Source of the DNA: Climacium dendroides | Lineage: Eukaryota > Streptophyta > Bryopsida > Hypnales > Climaciaceae | Assembly: GCA_950106755.1 (NCBI GenBank) | Contig: OX467088.1 | Coordinates: 12,880,001-12,944,000 of the forward strand | Direction of reading: 5' to 3' | Length of the DNA: 64,000 nucleotides | The notes under the pieces: generated by a model | Database searches by the model: none | Told to the model about the DNA's origin: nothing | What the model saw: the letters and a program-made list of their open reading frames with translations, nothing else | Program-made: the position numbers and the translations under genes | Part shown: positions 34,930-48,434 of the stretch, piece after piece | Layout of the letters: every line of letters begins with the position of its first letter | Numbering within the stretch: position 1 is the stretch's first letter

Positions 34930-37900
34930 ATTTAACTACTTCAGGACTATTAATTGAATTCTAGACTATTCACTGAATTCAAAACATTGGGAGATCTCCT
35001 AATGTTTGTATAGATTGGGAGATCTTTTGATGTTGGTATAGATCTCTTGATGTTTTGAACTGATCCCCTGATGTTTTGGATAGATCCTTTGATGCATCTC
35101 CCAATGACCATTATGAATTCTGGACTTTCAAAAGTCCAGAAGTAGTTAAATGTAGCATACAACCATCTATTAAGAAGTTTTTCATTATGAAAGGATAGGA
35201 CTATTGGAAAGTTAGAGTAAAATGGTAGAAAATGCAATAAGGAGAAAATGAGAGAAAAATTCTACAAAAAAGTTGGGGATTTAAAACTAAAAAGACTTTA
35301 ATTAAGATTTATTAAAATATCCAAATTAGGCAAACACAAAAATGTTGACAAAATGAAAACCAAAATACTATTAAGTAGGAAAATGAAATTACAATTAAAT
35401 ATGAAATCAAAATGAAAACAAACACAAAAAATACAAAACTAAACGAAAACTAAAATAATGGATACAAAGCTAAAATAAAACTAAAAAGGATACTTTAATG
35501 TTTGATATTCTAATTCCAACTAAGAGAATGATGATTACAATCCATGTTTGACCTTGCATATTAAGTATATTTTCCATGGATTTGTGTAATTTGGATGCCT
35601 AAAAAGAATGCATGAAAACAAGTTTGATTTTTTAGGATTTTAGGGCAAGTGCAGAAGCATTGTCCAAATTGAATTAAAATTAGGGTTGAGATGTGGATGA
35701 TTAAATAGAAGAATGATGTTGATTTGTCTAAAAGGACTAGGTAAATGGTATAATATTGGATCTAGGGACTTGGTGAAATTGCGTATAAGTCAATGCTTGT
35801 GGAAAAGTGGATGTTTGTAGTGGATGATTATGTGTTGTGATTAGTTTTTAGGACCCTATTTGGACCATTTTAGGTCCAAATTGGAGGATTTTATTGAAGT
35901 TTAGGCCTCAAAGGTTGCCTTACCTTATTAAAAAAATGATCAAAAACATTGTGAAGTTCATTGCTTGGAAGGCAATTTAGATTAGGGTCCCATATCCCCC
36001 GTTAGCCAATTCTAAAGGTGATTTTTGCCACTTGTGGTTAAAAAACTCTCATAATGTGGTAGTTGTAGATATTAAATTTTTTTTTTAAATTTAAAAATAA
36101 ATTTATTATTTTAACCCCTAGTTGAATGTTTATTTTTTCCATTTTGAAAAACTATAGTACTATTTTCGATCCAAAATTGCAAATTTCAAGTTTGAAATTG
36201 GGATACAAAGACTACAAAGAGATTTTATAAAAATAATAAAGTTTCCACCTAACAACCTTTCATATGTACTCAAATTGCACTATCTTTGCACAAGTGTAGA
36301 GAATATTATTTTTTTCCCCCAAGATGCAAATGGTTGAGAAAGAGCATCTTTAATTTTTTTTTTAAATTAATTTTAATTTTAATTTTTTGGATTTTTTTTA
36401 TTATTTTCTAAAAATCAAACATTAAAGTATCTTTTTTGTTGACATTTTCCATTGCTCTTTTTTCCAGTGCATATCTTTTAAAGATAATTTTTTCTAGGTT
36501 TGAATTTTTACAAACATGCTATTTTGAATTCTTTACAATCTATCCATATTTTATTTCATTTTCAAAATAATTATTCCAAAGTCATATTACTCACTAAAAT
36601 AAGCTGATTTGAAATAATAATGACAAGTGTTTCTTGTAGCAATCCATCAATACAAAGGAACTGTTTAAACAACCCATTCACAAAGAGTAAAAAGAGCACA
36701 TTGCAACATTCGTAGGGCTTATCCAACTTTTGGTTGTTGCAACTCTAAATAGGGAAATCTACAGATGCACTCAATGTCTTAGATTTCATTGATGTTTTGA
36801 ATTTGAGGTTGACACTTCTTATAGTGGAACCTCTTTTAGTATTATCCACTTTTACTTCAACTTCTAAAAGTAACAAAGTATTTTTTTTTAAATTATACAT
36901 TATTGTCATGTATATCCCTTAAAGCACTAAACTGCATTTTTTGGCAACTTAGTAATTTTGGGCAACTCACTAGAAACAAAAAATTTACTTATTTTTGTTG
37001 AAATTTTCACACAACATGTACCCAAGGATTAGCTTCAAGATCAACAATTTTCATAACTTTTGACTACATAGTTAAAAAGTTATTGCATGATCACCATGCC
37101 TCATACTCCAATGTGTGTTGTATTTGCTCTTCCATTGTCACTTCACGTGGTTTGGGGTGGTTTTCCATGGCACCGTCGAAGTGGTCTTTTATTTCTTCTG
37201 ACTAGTACGGATGATCTGGAGGCAACCACCTACGAGTACTACCATATGTTTGCATCAAATTGCATCAAGTTGCACCAAATTGCATCAAATTGTGCTAAAT
37301 TAGGGTCATTGCAAGAAAGACTGGTCCTATTTCAAATCACAATGAAGGAATATGTTCTTGTCATCCTCTATAACTTTTAAAGCATAAACTTCATGAACTT
37401 GAAATTTTTATTGGAGATGTCTAATTTGATGTTAATCAGATCCCTTATTTTTTTAGAAATAAAAAAATCATTTTATATTTAAAAACCATTTTTGTTAATT
37501 TATTACACTATGAGGTTTAGAGGCTTTTACTATATTAGGAGTTCACAAATTTAATGATTTGGACCTGAAATTTTCATGGTCTATTTGCATAGTAGGAAAG
37601 CACATTCCTATTAAAGAAAAATTGAAAATGTATTATTTTGTGTCCTCCACGTGAGCACAAACAACAATCCGATTGCGCACAATTTTTGAACAATGAAGAT
37701 GGTTCTAAGATCAATATTTTGGTGAAATCTCATCACTACAAACTCTTTACAAATGGACAATTTTTAGTTTAAAAAATTTCTTCTATTTTTTACAAATTAA
37801 AATGTGAAACTACAATGAAAGTACCTAATTTGATGAGATTTTATACTTTCCTAGTTCTCCAACTTAGAGAATTTTTCTTTGCTTTTCCATCATAGGGTGC

Positions 37901-38415
37901 CTTTTCTTTAAAGGTGTATACATTAAATATATTTTTTACATTTATTTTTTTTCTAATTTTAAAGTACTCTTGAAGAAATAATTACTGCACAAAATGCTAC
38001 ACTTTTTGAATAGTCTTTTCTTGCAATGACCCATTAGTCTTTAAATTTTTTGCTTAAAATGTCTAAAATGAACTCCTCCAAAATTCAAAGGCTAGTCACA
38101 AATCAATTTTTGGTACATGTATAGTCCAAACTTTAAACATTCATACGCAATTTATACAATGTCCAAAAATTATTCAAAGAGAATACAAAGTACTTTTCTA
38201 ATTGCAACCTAAAATCAATGATACACACATGTACATAAACATAATCATAGGAGCCAAATAAAGCCATGCCTACTCACAAGCTTTTCGATGTGATTATTTT
38301 ATACAAACCTTTAATGTGACTTTTGTAGTGAAGAATTGGATGCCCAAAGAATAATTGTAATTTCTTGCATTTTCTAAGACCACAACATTTCTACCTATCA
38401 CAAGATTGTCCTAGA
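34930..38415. other. Long AT-rich intergenic stretch
   Basis: No exon seen. A short tandem array of an 11-mer (GCATCAAATTG) lies at about 37251-37303. Otherwise the sequence is homopolymer-rich. Confidence 0.5.
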
Positions 38416-38754
38416 TAAGGTAAAAAGTTTTGAAATTGCACAATCTCTAAAACCGCCTACATTCTTAAAATGTACACTATGTGTACATGTTGCTTTTTCA
38501 TAGCTTTCAGCAATGTACAAAAAGTGTACATTTTAGGAGGTGGGCAGTTTTAGAACCCTATGCCATTTCAACTTCAAAATTTCATAACTAATTCCACAAA
38601 GCTCCAAATAATATGAAACGACTTGGGTTAGATGCTGATTCCACTTGTCTCTCAAGGAAAATTTTCTAAAAATTATTTCAAGAAGCTTCGCATCCCCAAA
38701 ATTCAGTTTCAGCGCTCTTAGGTGGGCAATTTCTGGACCTGTTCCCTTACCTTG
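38416..38754. mobile_element. TAAGGTA MITE family, copy 1 (339 bp)
   Basis: Opens TAAGGTAAAAAGTTTTGAAA and closes GGTGGGCAATTTCTGG...TTACCTT. The internal blocks TGCCATTTCAACTTCAAAAT and CTTGGGTTAGAT are shared with 49140-49477 and, inverted, with 57699-58012. A subterminal inverted word (AAAATGTACA/TGTACATTTT) flanks the left part. Confidence 0.8.
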
Positions 38755-38908
38755 ATGCACACATTATGAGCTAAGCTTGACCAGCAAGGCAAATAGACCC
38801 TATAGCAAGCATCTCTACCCCCCACTACTGTAGTTGTACTGTAATTAATGCCGCATGTGGTCAATAAAACAACTCAATTTAAGGAGAAGGCTCAGAAAGG
38901 GTGCATCT

Positions 38909-39183
38909 AAGGTGGGTACACCTAAAACCGCCACTAATTGCTACTGAGCCTATTTCCTAATATTGGATTGGTCAACTTTTCATATGTTCTTGTTGGCAAG
39001 TGAAAGGAGGTTCCAACGCACCAGAGAACGTGGCATTTGGATACTGTATGCAAAAGTTATTTAGGAACAAAGTTTGGTTCTGAAAGCGTTTCTTCCACAT
39101 AGGTACAGAACTGATTTTGGAGATGTACATATGTTATAGATGGCGGTTTAAGGTCAGTGGCACATTTGGGTGTACCTACTTTA
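38909..39183. mobile_element. Possible MITE, about 275 bp
   Basis: The ends AAGGTGGGTACACCTAAA and (inverted) TTTGGGTGTACCTACTTT pair imperfectly. No target duplication was established. Confidence 0.3.
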
Positions 39184-40860
39184 AGGGAAGAAAGCCCCCT
39201 ATGCAAAAATGGGTGGACCCAAAAACATTTTACTTTTTTTTGGAGAAAGAGATATGAGGAATACAACAATGCACATTTTAATTTTGATTTTCTAACTTGG
39301 AATGAATAAGATATGATTTTCCAAAGTCAAAAGTGCCTAGGTCCCTATTAATGCTTATAGATACAATTTTAATGAATCAAAATAAGGTAGAACTATCCAT
39401 TACCACACAAATTTGTTATTTAGGAATTTTGGAGAAGCTATTTGTCAGCTCTCATATTTTTAAGAGATTGAATTGTTTGAGAGAAGTCAATTGCAGAAAG
39501 AATGAAGACATTCCAACAAGAATTTAATTTTTTTTTATGATTTTTCAAAGCTGAAATGTTAAACTGTGAGTAGACCCTTGTTGAAGCATGAGTAGACCCT
39601 TGTTGAAGCATGACTAGACCATTGTTGAAGCGTGGGCTGATGTGTCTGCTCCCCAAGTACATTGTCATTATGATGAAGGATTAATAAGATTGTGTTTATA
39701 GATGGGTTAGTGACAAAAATGGAAGAAACCTATACGTGGCAGAATTGGGTAAATGGTGGTATTGGGTAGTTCCACCTTATGCCTTTGAATGGAGCCAGTG
39801 AGTTTAAGAATGATCCCAAACATACCTTTGAATGGAACCAATGAGTCTAAAAATGATCCATTGTAGATTTCCATTCAATTCACTCCCCATTACAAATCAA
39901 AATTTATTTCAACTCCTAAATGCCCCAATGTCCTCACATAGTTTCAAGTCCAATTCAAAGTACTACAACTTTTGCATCCAATGTCTGAATTCAATAAATC
40001 TTCTTGGAAAATTTGAAATCTCTCTTCTAGTTTATTTGGTAAAATTTTCAGATCAATCCAAGATGTACTTATTTTTTTGGAAACCAATCAAAGTTCACAT
40101 ATTTAATTTGAGTACATAAAACTGCATTTGATGGCTGCAACATCAGAGGCTTGTATTTCCTTCATCTAATTTTTGTTTTCAATAAAATTTGTTGGGTTAT
40201 CTTCCCCTTGTACTTTAGTTATTGTGGTAAAATTTTCATGTCAATCCAAGTTGATTTGAATGTTTGGGAGCAATTCAAAGTTTAAAATCTTGACATTTTT
40301 GGATTACAGTTAAACTTTGGGGGCTTGTTTCTTCTTCATACAGTGCCCGTTTTTAATAAATTTTATTGAAATGTTTGCCCATACTAGTTAGTCTAGTTTG
40401 TGTGGCTAAAGTTTCATATCAATACAAGAATTATAAGTGACTAGCAACTGTTTTAGTAGGAGGTTTAGCCTCAGATATATTTTTTGCAACTTTTTTGACA
40501 TTTCAAATCCATTATGCAAACCTCACCAAATTCAAGACTTTATTATGAATAAAAGTCATCTGCTCAATAGCCTAAAACCACACACATAAGATGGTAGTTT
40601 TTCACCACACAAAGTCATTTCCATTTATACATCCCTATACTACTTTAAACACTTCTATAGGGGCGGTTCTTAATGCTTGAGTGATTTTTGAGCCCTCTCC
40701 TATACACCTAAAATTACACAAATAAAAGTATGTTTTCACATGGCGTTTGGTAACAACGCTCATAAAAACATAATACCTCTGACAAAGATTGAAAGGTACA
40801 GGTTATATAAAAACATTTGTTTTCAGTTATAACCCACTTATGCCAAACCAGTTTTTTTTA
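39184..40860. other. AT-rich intergenic with a small tandem repeat
   Basis: Three 22 bp copies of GAGTAGACCCTTGTTGAAGC plus AT lie at 39568-39633. No exon seen. Confidence 0.5.
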
Positions 40861-41068
40861 GAGGGCGGGATTGATCTCATGTGAGCCATATTTAATTCGA
40901 TAATAACCAGAACTAGATCATTCTTGGGCAATTGAAGAGGGGTGTCCTAGTTAGTGTATGTAAACATTGTAAGTTTCATGCCGTGCTCCTATGACTGTAT
41001 AGAAGGTATGCAGGTTTATCAGAACTCTTGCAGTAATACTGATTCTACGCATCGTGGAACAACAAGGA
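40861..41068. repeat. Direct repeat R2, uninterrupted copy
   Basis: Runs from GAGGGCGGGATTGATCTCAT through GTGTCCTAGTTAGTGTA to CGTGGAACAACAAGG. The second copy is 41094-41658, split by an insertion. Confidence 0.7.
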
Positions 41069-41093
41069 TATCGATCATTCAATATTAAACTGA

Positions 41094-41658
41094 GAGGGCA
41101 AGATGGATCTCACATAAGCCATATACAATTTGAAACTATCCTGACCGGACTGGTTCTTGGGCTTTCGAACCAGGTGTCCTAGTTAGTGTACAAGAACACA
41201 CATTAGAGAAAATCTGGACTCTCCAGAAGGCTGCCAAGGTGTGACAAACCAGTCTATTACTGGAGCCCTACTGAGCTTGCAAAAGGACGGAATATCTGAC
41301 AAGAAAAAAGATTCACCTTGTGTGAATATTGGGGATATATTTCACTTTCTAATTTTCTTCTCCAATTGAATACAAGTATGCGGGTACCAAAGCTCTGACA
41401 TATGACTGCACTATTACAAGGATGACACTTGTGCTCTACAGCTGTAGGGGAAAAATTCTGCCTCATGCAAAATAAATGCAATCCTGGATCCCTTCCTGCA
41501 GTTCCTAAGCGACCTTCTGGAGAGTCCAGATTTTCTCTAATGATTAAATTTCTTGCGAAATTATGAATCGCATGCTCTTATAACCGTATAAAAGGTCTCA
41601 AGGTTTATTGGAAATCCCACAGTAATACCAATTCTAACAGTAGCGTGGAACAACAACT
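41094..41658. repeat. Direct repeat R2, copy interrupted at 41201-41542
   Basis: Left part 41094-41200 (GAGGGCAAGATGGATCTCAC ... GTGTCCTAGTTAGTGTACA) and right part 41543-41658 (AACCGTATAAAAGGTCTCAA ... GCGTGGAACAACAA) together match 40861-41068. Confidence 0.7.
41201..41542. mobile_element. 342 bp element with 30 bp perfect terminal inverted repeats
   Basis: Starts CATTAGAGAAAATCTGGACT and ends with the exact reverse complement; the match extends to 30 bases. It interrupts one of two R2 repeats, which proves it is an insertion. The target duplication is not clear. It has no coding capacity. Confidence 0.85.
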
Positions 41659-43023
41659 AATCCACTGCGGACTTAGCATGCCTAAGATTCAGAGCCCTAG
41701 TCTTGGACAGTTCAAGAACTGAATGATGAATTTGGGAGGAAATAATCTTGCACACAACAATTAATGTGTGGTCAAATCTTGAGGAGGGCCGCCTCACCCA
41801 CTAAGAACTTCCAGGGGTTTAGGGCGGGCTAACTGAGGAAGATTTAGGCCCCACTTTAGCCCCCCTCAGCATTGATGCACAAGATGGGGGGGCCTAAACT
41901 TTAGCCCTACCTTTACCCCATTTTTGTACGCTTTAGGGGGGGCTAATTTCTACTCGCCAGCAATGATACGGATGTATTTTGGATGGAATTTGGTCAATTT
42001 TGAATGAATTTTGATCGATTTTGGATGAATTCCATTTTAAAATTGGATGACATTCATTATACAATGGGATGAATGTAATTACAAATTTGGATGAAATGGA
42101 TGAATTTTGAATGAATTTTTGGATGAATTTTGAATGGATTACAGATGACAACATGGATGAAAACAAGAAACGAGAATGATGAAACATCAATTGCATAAAT
42201 GCACAAATTTACTCCAAAAATGTGGGAACTTCATTGAGATACTAGACTATAAATTCATCACCTACTCAATAACACATAGCTATTCTACATTCAATAATAG
42301 ACAACTCTATTGCGTAACAACAATTATTTCTAAACTTTGGTGCACTAGAGCTCGACACCATCCTCGTTTTGATGAATTCACATTATGATCTACCACAAGG
42401 GACAAAAAATTAATAGGAAATCCATAGATTCACTAAAACTAGAATCAAAATTTAGGTCGCAATAAAAAGTCGACTAATTTATAAGCATGTTGAGGGAGTC
42501 CAATATGATCGACAAAAAAAATCCTAATAGAACTAAAGAAAAACAAGGATTTAACATCAGACATTACATGTCAAGTATCCTAAATATTAATATATTTGTG
42601 AAGTCCTGTAAACGAAATCAGTTTAGGTTCACATTTTATAAAACTATTGCAATTACTGTCAATAACAGAGCAGTGAAAATGAATGATATCATTTGTTAAA
42701 ATATATACGTGCAGTGCCACTTCTGAAGTTACCTACTTGACCCTATAAAACAAAAGACACAAAATACAGTTTCTAGTATACTGTCAAACAGAACTGCACA
42801 CAGCCTGGTGCAAACCCACTGGTGCAACGACTGGTGAACTACCAAACACTGACAAGGAAAACGACTGGTCCCTATTAAGACAATAAACATCATTTCCAAT
42901 ACACAAATTGGCAACAAATTATGAAATTCGGACCATACAGAATTACATCTTCGAGAACCAGAGGATTAGAAATGAATCCACGTTGCATTAAATGTCGATT
43001 AAGTCATAACCATGCGCCAAGGC
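41659..43023. other. Intergenic with degenerate GGATGAATTTTGAAT repeats
   Basis: Positions 41965-42145 are degenerate tandem words related to GGATGAATTTTGAATGAA. Positions 41820-41947 have GGGCTAA/TTAGCCC words in both orientations and may be a short decayed MITE. No exon is convincing. Confidence 0.4.
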
Positions 43024-43560
43024 AGCTCAACTAAAGAAAACCCCTAAAAACACCACTCACGGCACAAGGCCCGCAATATCTAAACACATTCCCGTAAAAC
43101 CTGCAAGGAAACTCTAAACAGCCAGAAACACCAACTATAACAGCGACCGGCAAGATCCCCGAAACTAACAATGACCTACAAAACCACTAAATCTCAGCTC
43201 TGGGAGCTCAATACAATGAAAAAACCTAAAATACCAAACATAACAGCACAAAATCTGCAACAATCAAAAACACTCTCATAAAACCAGAAAGCAAGCTTGT
43301 AGCATCCACAAATCAATCATGACCGCAACGAGGGAGACTAAAGATGCCCCGGGAAAACCCAAAATCTCAGCTGTGGGAGCTCAGCATGATGAAAAGCCCT
43401 AAAAACACTACTCAGAGCCAAACGTAATAGCACAGTCTGCAACATTTAAAATTGAATCTCATAGAATCAGAGAGAAATCTCTACGCAGCCTGTAGTGTCA
43501 CAAAATCAACCATAACTGCAGCGAGCGAGACTACCGATAACGTGGTAAAACCCTAAATCT
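43024..43560. repeat. Three diverged tandem units of about 175-180 bp
   Basis: Units begin near 43024, 43205 and 43378, each with GAGCTCA...AAA(A)CCCTAAAA...CACT and later CCACAAATCAATCATGACCG- or GCAGCGAGCGAGACTA-like blocks. They lie directly downstream (minus strand) of the putative first exon. Confidence 0.65.
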
Positions 43561-43870
43561 CGACGTCCTGGAAACCGATCAATGATCTTCAATCACGCAT
43601 TTGCTGTGTGATTGAAGAGAGGTAAAGAGACGGCTTTGTTGATTGCTTACCCCATGGTGAGGTGCGGAGATTGACAGACCCTCCGGGGCTATGGCGGTGA
43701 GGTGCGGCTGAAGCTCCGGCGTCGAAACGAAGAGGAGAAAGAATTGCAGCCTCGCCCTGCTCCCTCTTTAAGGTTTCCCCACTTTGTTCCCGTGGTTCCC
43801 CTAACGCTCCCTTCTATTCGAACGTTCGATTGCCTCCTTGAACTGTAACTCTAAGTCGTCCACCCTATTC
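43561..43870 (-). promoter_or_regulatory. Possible promoter and first exon of a minus-strand gene
   Basis: A GC-richer island in AT-rich surroundings. On the minus strand it reads a pyrimidine-rich leader (TTCTTTCTCCTCTTCGTTTC) and then CTCACCATGGGGTAAGC at about 43660-43644, an ATG followed at once by a good splice donor. No downstream coding exon could be identified, so the gene may be truncated. Confidence 0.25.
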
Positions 43871-46800
43871 TGGAAAATTCCATAATATATAATGTGATTG
43901 ACATTTTTGTATTGTATAATCAACATTAAATTCTTAGACAATTTTGATCAAGCATATCAAACTTGGGTTTAAAAAAACTAAAACTCCATTTTTGACAAAT
44001 TATTTCATTTAAAATTCTTAATTTTATACAATAATTGATTGAAAACCATTGCTTCCATTCCATTGCTTCACAAAGGCAATTTTGGGCAAATACCTATGAT
44101 CTCAATTTATGTCATGATTTCTTGAAATTTTTTTGGAAGATAGGAAAATTGATTAGCTTTGTGAAAGTATTATTTTTGTTCAACTGATGCTTGGGATCAA
44201 AAGTTATGCTCAATTAAGTTTAGAATAAAAGAGACTAGAAACCAAAGAAGAATTTCAAAAATTTCAATTTTTTTTTCAATTGTTATTTCAATTTTTTTCT
44301 CATAGATAATGTTTTTGTCTATATAGAAAGCTTTGATTAATGTCATTTCAATAATTGATGTCAAAGTTATGAACAACCTTATTTTGGAGGCAATCTAAGT
44401 ATCTTATTAGAAAAATAACTTGTACAATTCATTTTTGAAAGCAAATTTCACAATTACTGAAAAGAAGTTGTACATGGTTTAGTTTTGGGGTAGAATAATC
44501 TGAGCATTGGGTTTAGTGAATTCTAATTCCATTTTAAAGATTTTTATATTTTGGATTTTGATTCTCTCTTCTATCGATCTACTTCTCTTCAACAATATTT
44601 GTAAGAGGGAAAATGAAGTTTCTTTAGAACGTTTTTCTTCCTAGTTTCTCAACTCAATTTTCTACCATAAAAATGTAGAATTGAAACTTTTGTAGAAAAG
44701 AAATTGTAAGTTTTAAAGGTTTGAAGTCAAAAAGTCTTGTCATGCAATATGTAAAAAAAACTTTTTTTTTACTTGAAATGTAGATGTTTTGCATTTTGTG
44801 CAATCAAAAGTTTTGAAATTTTCTCCACACATTTCATACTAGTGAAGGATCTATGCTTAGATGTGCAAAAAATATATATTTTTCAATTCTTTTAATTTTT
44901 TCAATAGAAAAAACAATTTCAATTTTTTTTGGCAAAAAAAGACTATAATACTTTAGGGGTCAAATATCCACATGTAAAAAAGTTATCAAGTTGTCCAAAA
45001 AACAAAATTCATGAACCCTTGTCTTTAGGTTTAGAATTAAAATTGCAATAAGGCATTGAATTTTAGGAATTTCTTAAAATTTAATATGAATTTATGAAGT
45101 ACATTTTTTATTCAAATTTGAACTTTGGATCTCTAATCCAAGCTATCATTCTTTATATTTCAAACAAAAACATGTTACCTGTTTTACATATTGATATCCT
45201 ACACCATTAAGTACACCTATGTGGATACCTCCATAAAATTGTTTCTACTTCAATTTTAGTCCACATTGTTGTGTCCAAGGAGCTCATCTTCTAGTTATAA
45301 CAAAATATGACTTCAACAAATGTAGTCTTTAATGTCTACACTTATAATGTATAGAAGAAAAAAATCCATTACAACTAGGGTTTTCATAACGGGCAAACCG
45401 GACCGAACGGACAGGCAAACCAGACGGGCAAATTGGACCGAACGGACGGACGGTTCAGACGGCTTTAATTTTGAGAGTTTTGCACCTTGATGATCCCGTC
45501 CGCGCCTTGACCGCGCCCTAACGATCCCGTCTGCGCCCTGACGTCCACGCCCTGATGATCCCATCCACACCCTGACAATCCCGTCCACACCCTGACAATC
45601 CCGTCCACACCCTGACAATCCTGTTCGTGCCCTGTCGGGCGAATTGGACGGGCAAATCGGACGGACGGGCGAATTGGACGTCCGCCCACTATAAAAACCC
45701 TGATTACAACCAAAGATATTTAAGTACTTGGTTAATTGATTTATTAGTTGAAAAATGAAGTTGTGTCATATTCACCTAGAATACTTAGAATCAATCGTTG
45801 GGATTGTCAAACAATTTCATTTCAAATTCATTTTTATATATGACTTACATTTAATTGTGCATTGTATAGAATGATTAATTTTATCAATAAAAGATTAATA
45901 AATTGTGCATTATGATGAACAAACAAATCTCGAAATTAAGCATTTTATATAAATATTAAATATTAAATATTCATAAAGAATATAAGTCTTCATGTTACGT
46001 AGAGGAATAACTCTTTTTATCATTTTGTTGTCTTCTTAATTGAGCAAAATGAACATAATAGACAAATTCTAAAGGCTTACAAAAAATCACATAAATAGTA
46101 CATCTCAAAAGTTTGCCAAAGGATAATCTATGATGAAAATTTCATATATTTGATTTGAATTTTTCCACCTTCTATAATATCATTTATTATAATTTCAAAT
46201 CTTTACCAAAATCTCTTAAATTACTAGGATGCATAAAAGACATGTACCCCAAACACTTATAAAATAAATATAAAACTTCTTTGTTATGTACTTGCAACAT
46301 TGAAGTATATAAGATAACTACATCTAAAATCAACCAATTAAACATTTGATTATACTTTGAACTATTAAAGTAATGTAATTTGTGTTGGAAATAGAAGAAG
46401 AATTCTTTATTCCTTTAGTTTATAAATTTTTGAACACCATGGGAATAAATTACCTACAGAAATAGTAAAATTAGGTTGCTTAAACAATTACATTGCCTTA
46501 TACTAAGAAAGTCATTGTACAAGTCATCAAATTGAATAAATACTTCTACAAAAAAATTCATTTGTATATATGAAACCCAATTGCAGTAATATTTTATTCA
46601 AAAGTGGTGCATCAATGTATACTAACATGAAATATTTATATAGTCTCAAATGTAGAGAAATTAGTATGGAGCAACCTGATTTCACTATTTTGTGCACTTT
46701 CAAATTGTCAAAAAAAGGTATACAAAATATTGACCAAAAGGAACTACATTTAGTGAGTTTACATTTTAGGCAAAAGTGCAAAGTTAGTTTTTTTTAATAT

Positions 46801-47143
46801 GAAATATTTTGGAAGTTGAATAGTTTCTCATGGGTTTGTCTTTTCACAATTAATGAAGATTCAAAGAGAAAAGTGATTTATTCAAAAGATAACATTTTAA
46901 AGTTTCATAATGAGAAAAACAAATTAAATAACAGCTCACTGTAGCACCAACACAATATATCGGATTCCTCATTTCTGCCCCCCGCTTGCGCCAGCAGACT
47001 CGACTCCACTGCTTTGCGAGCCCGAGCCTGAGCCCGAGCCTATGAAGCGGATTAGGCCCCGTTTTAGCCCCGGGCTAAAGGGTCAGAAGCTCCCAGGTAC
47101 CTGCACCCATGGCAACAAAAACAAACACTAACGTAGTTTCTCG
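43871..47143. other. AT-rich intergenic with low-order tandem repeats
   Basis: Positions 45390-45690 contain degenerate repeats of CCCTGACAATCCCGTCCACA and of GACGGGCAAATTGGAC. Elsewhere there are only AT-rich words. No exon seen. Confidence 0.5.
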
Positions 47144-47219
47144 CCCCATGCAAGGGGTCTTGCCCCATGCAAGGGGTCTTGCCCCATGCAAGGGGTCTTG
47201 CCCCATGCAAGGGGTCTTC
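47144..47219. repeat. Four exact 19 bp tandem repeats
   Basis: The unit is CCCCATGCAAGGGGTCTTG, four times. Each unit contains the palindrome-like CCCCATGCAAGGGG. Confidence 0.95.
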
Positions 47220-47612
47220 CGTGGCCTCCGAGTTGTTATCCTTGCCAAAGATTTGGTCACACAAGCAAGCATGTACGTCAGTATTGAATTCAGTCATTGA
47301 TTTCAAGTGAACTGACTAGTCCGACTACAATTGATTCTCTCTCAGTCCAAAAAGCTGCAACAGTGAACGTGACTACTAGTCATCTCGTCCATAGTGTAGA
47401 ACGTGTGTTGCAGGGCCGGTGCTCGCGTTTGGACTTTGCACGCAGGTACGCTCCAGGAGCACTCACGCAACAGTACCACGCTCCAAGAAAGCTCCAGCTC
47501 CAGTACCGCGTTGCAATGTAGAAGTGGGATGGTCAGGGAAGGACATCCCTAGCCTGGGATGGCCTTCATGTGTGATGATTTTGGCCGTTACAAAATGATA
47601 GTAACGTGCTGT

Positions 47613-48185
47613 TCAGTGATAGACAGCCATGTGGGCCTCGATTGAACCTCGATTGGTGCCCAAATTTTCACACCTGTACGTAGTACTATCCTGGATTTCT
47701 AGTAGATAACCCTGGTTTGCTTGCAGGGTATATACTGCATCACGTCTGCACATCTTGTGTGCGAGTGACTTAGGTTTATATAGTACTTGTAGCTTTGTAA
47801 TTTCAGGGTTATTTTCCAATGAGAAATCCCTTTCATGTAGCTTAGACTGGCCTTGTGAATTTTTGCGAGAAAATTTCTTGGGATCCATTTGTGTCATAAT
47901 GGTACGAGTTTCGTGGTATTTAGCGTCACGATACCCAGCCTTGAGAGAGAGAGAGATTCCAAAGAAACACAACGAACTGAACGACGAAGGATACGGTGAG
48001 GATACGGTGTGGAGTGTGAGGACTTCTGTTGGCGCTGATCTGAATGTGAACGTAGCCCGACCTTCCAGAATTAGCAGCAACATTTGAAGATCAAAGTCTC
48101 CATAATGACAGGTAAAGTACAAAGAAGTCACGTAGCTGCATATTCCTAGTCTCCCACTCCGAAGTCCGAAGTGCTCCACTATCAA
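47613..48185 (-). CDS. Open frame of 190 codons, doubtful
   Basis: The longest open frame in this interval, in sequence of average composition. It has no recognisable domain, no clear upstream promoter and no neighbour to support it. It could equally be chance. A short plus-strand Arg/Gln-rich frame at 48213-48434 is equally unsupported. Confidence 0.15.
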   Translation of the reverse strand: MIVEHFGLRSGRLGICSYVTSLYFTCHYGDFDLQMLLLILEGRATFTFRSAPTEVLTLHTVSSPYPSSFSSLCFFGISLSLKAGYRDAKYHETRTIMTQMDPKKFSRKNSQGQSKLHERDFSLENNPEITKLQVLYKPKSLAHKMCRRDAVYTLQANQGYLLEIQDSTTYRCENLGTNRGSIEAHMAVYH

Positions 48186-48434
48186 TAAAGCGACAAAGAG
48201 TACAATACTACTATGAAAACTCGCGGAGTGGCTGTGAATGCTGCTGACGCAGTGGAGTACTGGCTATGGAATCAAACAACTATGGGGAAGCGGAGTGGGC
48301 GACAGCAACATCAATGGCAAGCGCAAAGGTGGCGCCGCGGGAGCTTAGAAGAGGACAGAATGAAGCGAAGGAGGCTGCAACAAAAGTGGCTGCAACGAAC
48401 TGGAAGAGGCGGGCGACCTCAGGGACAATCCTGA

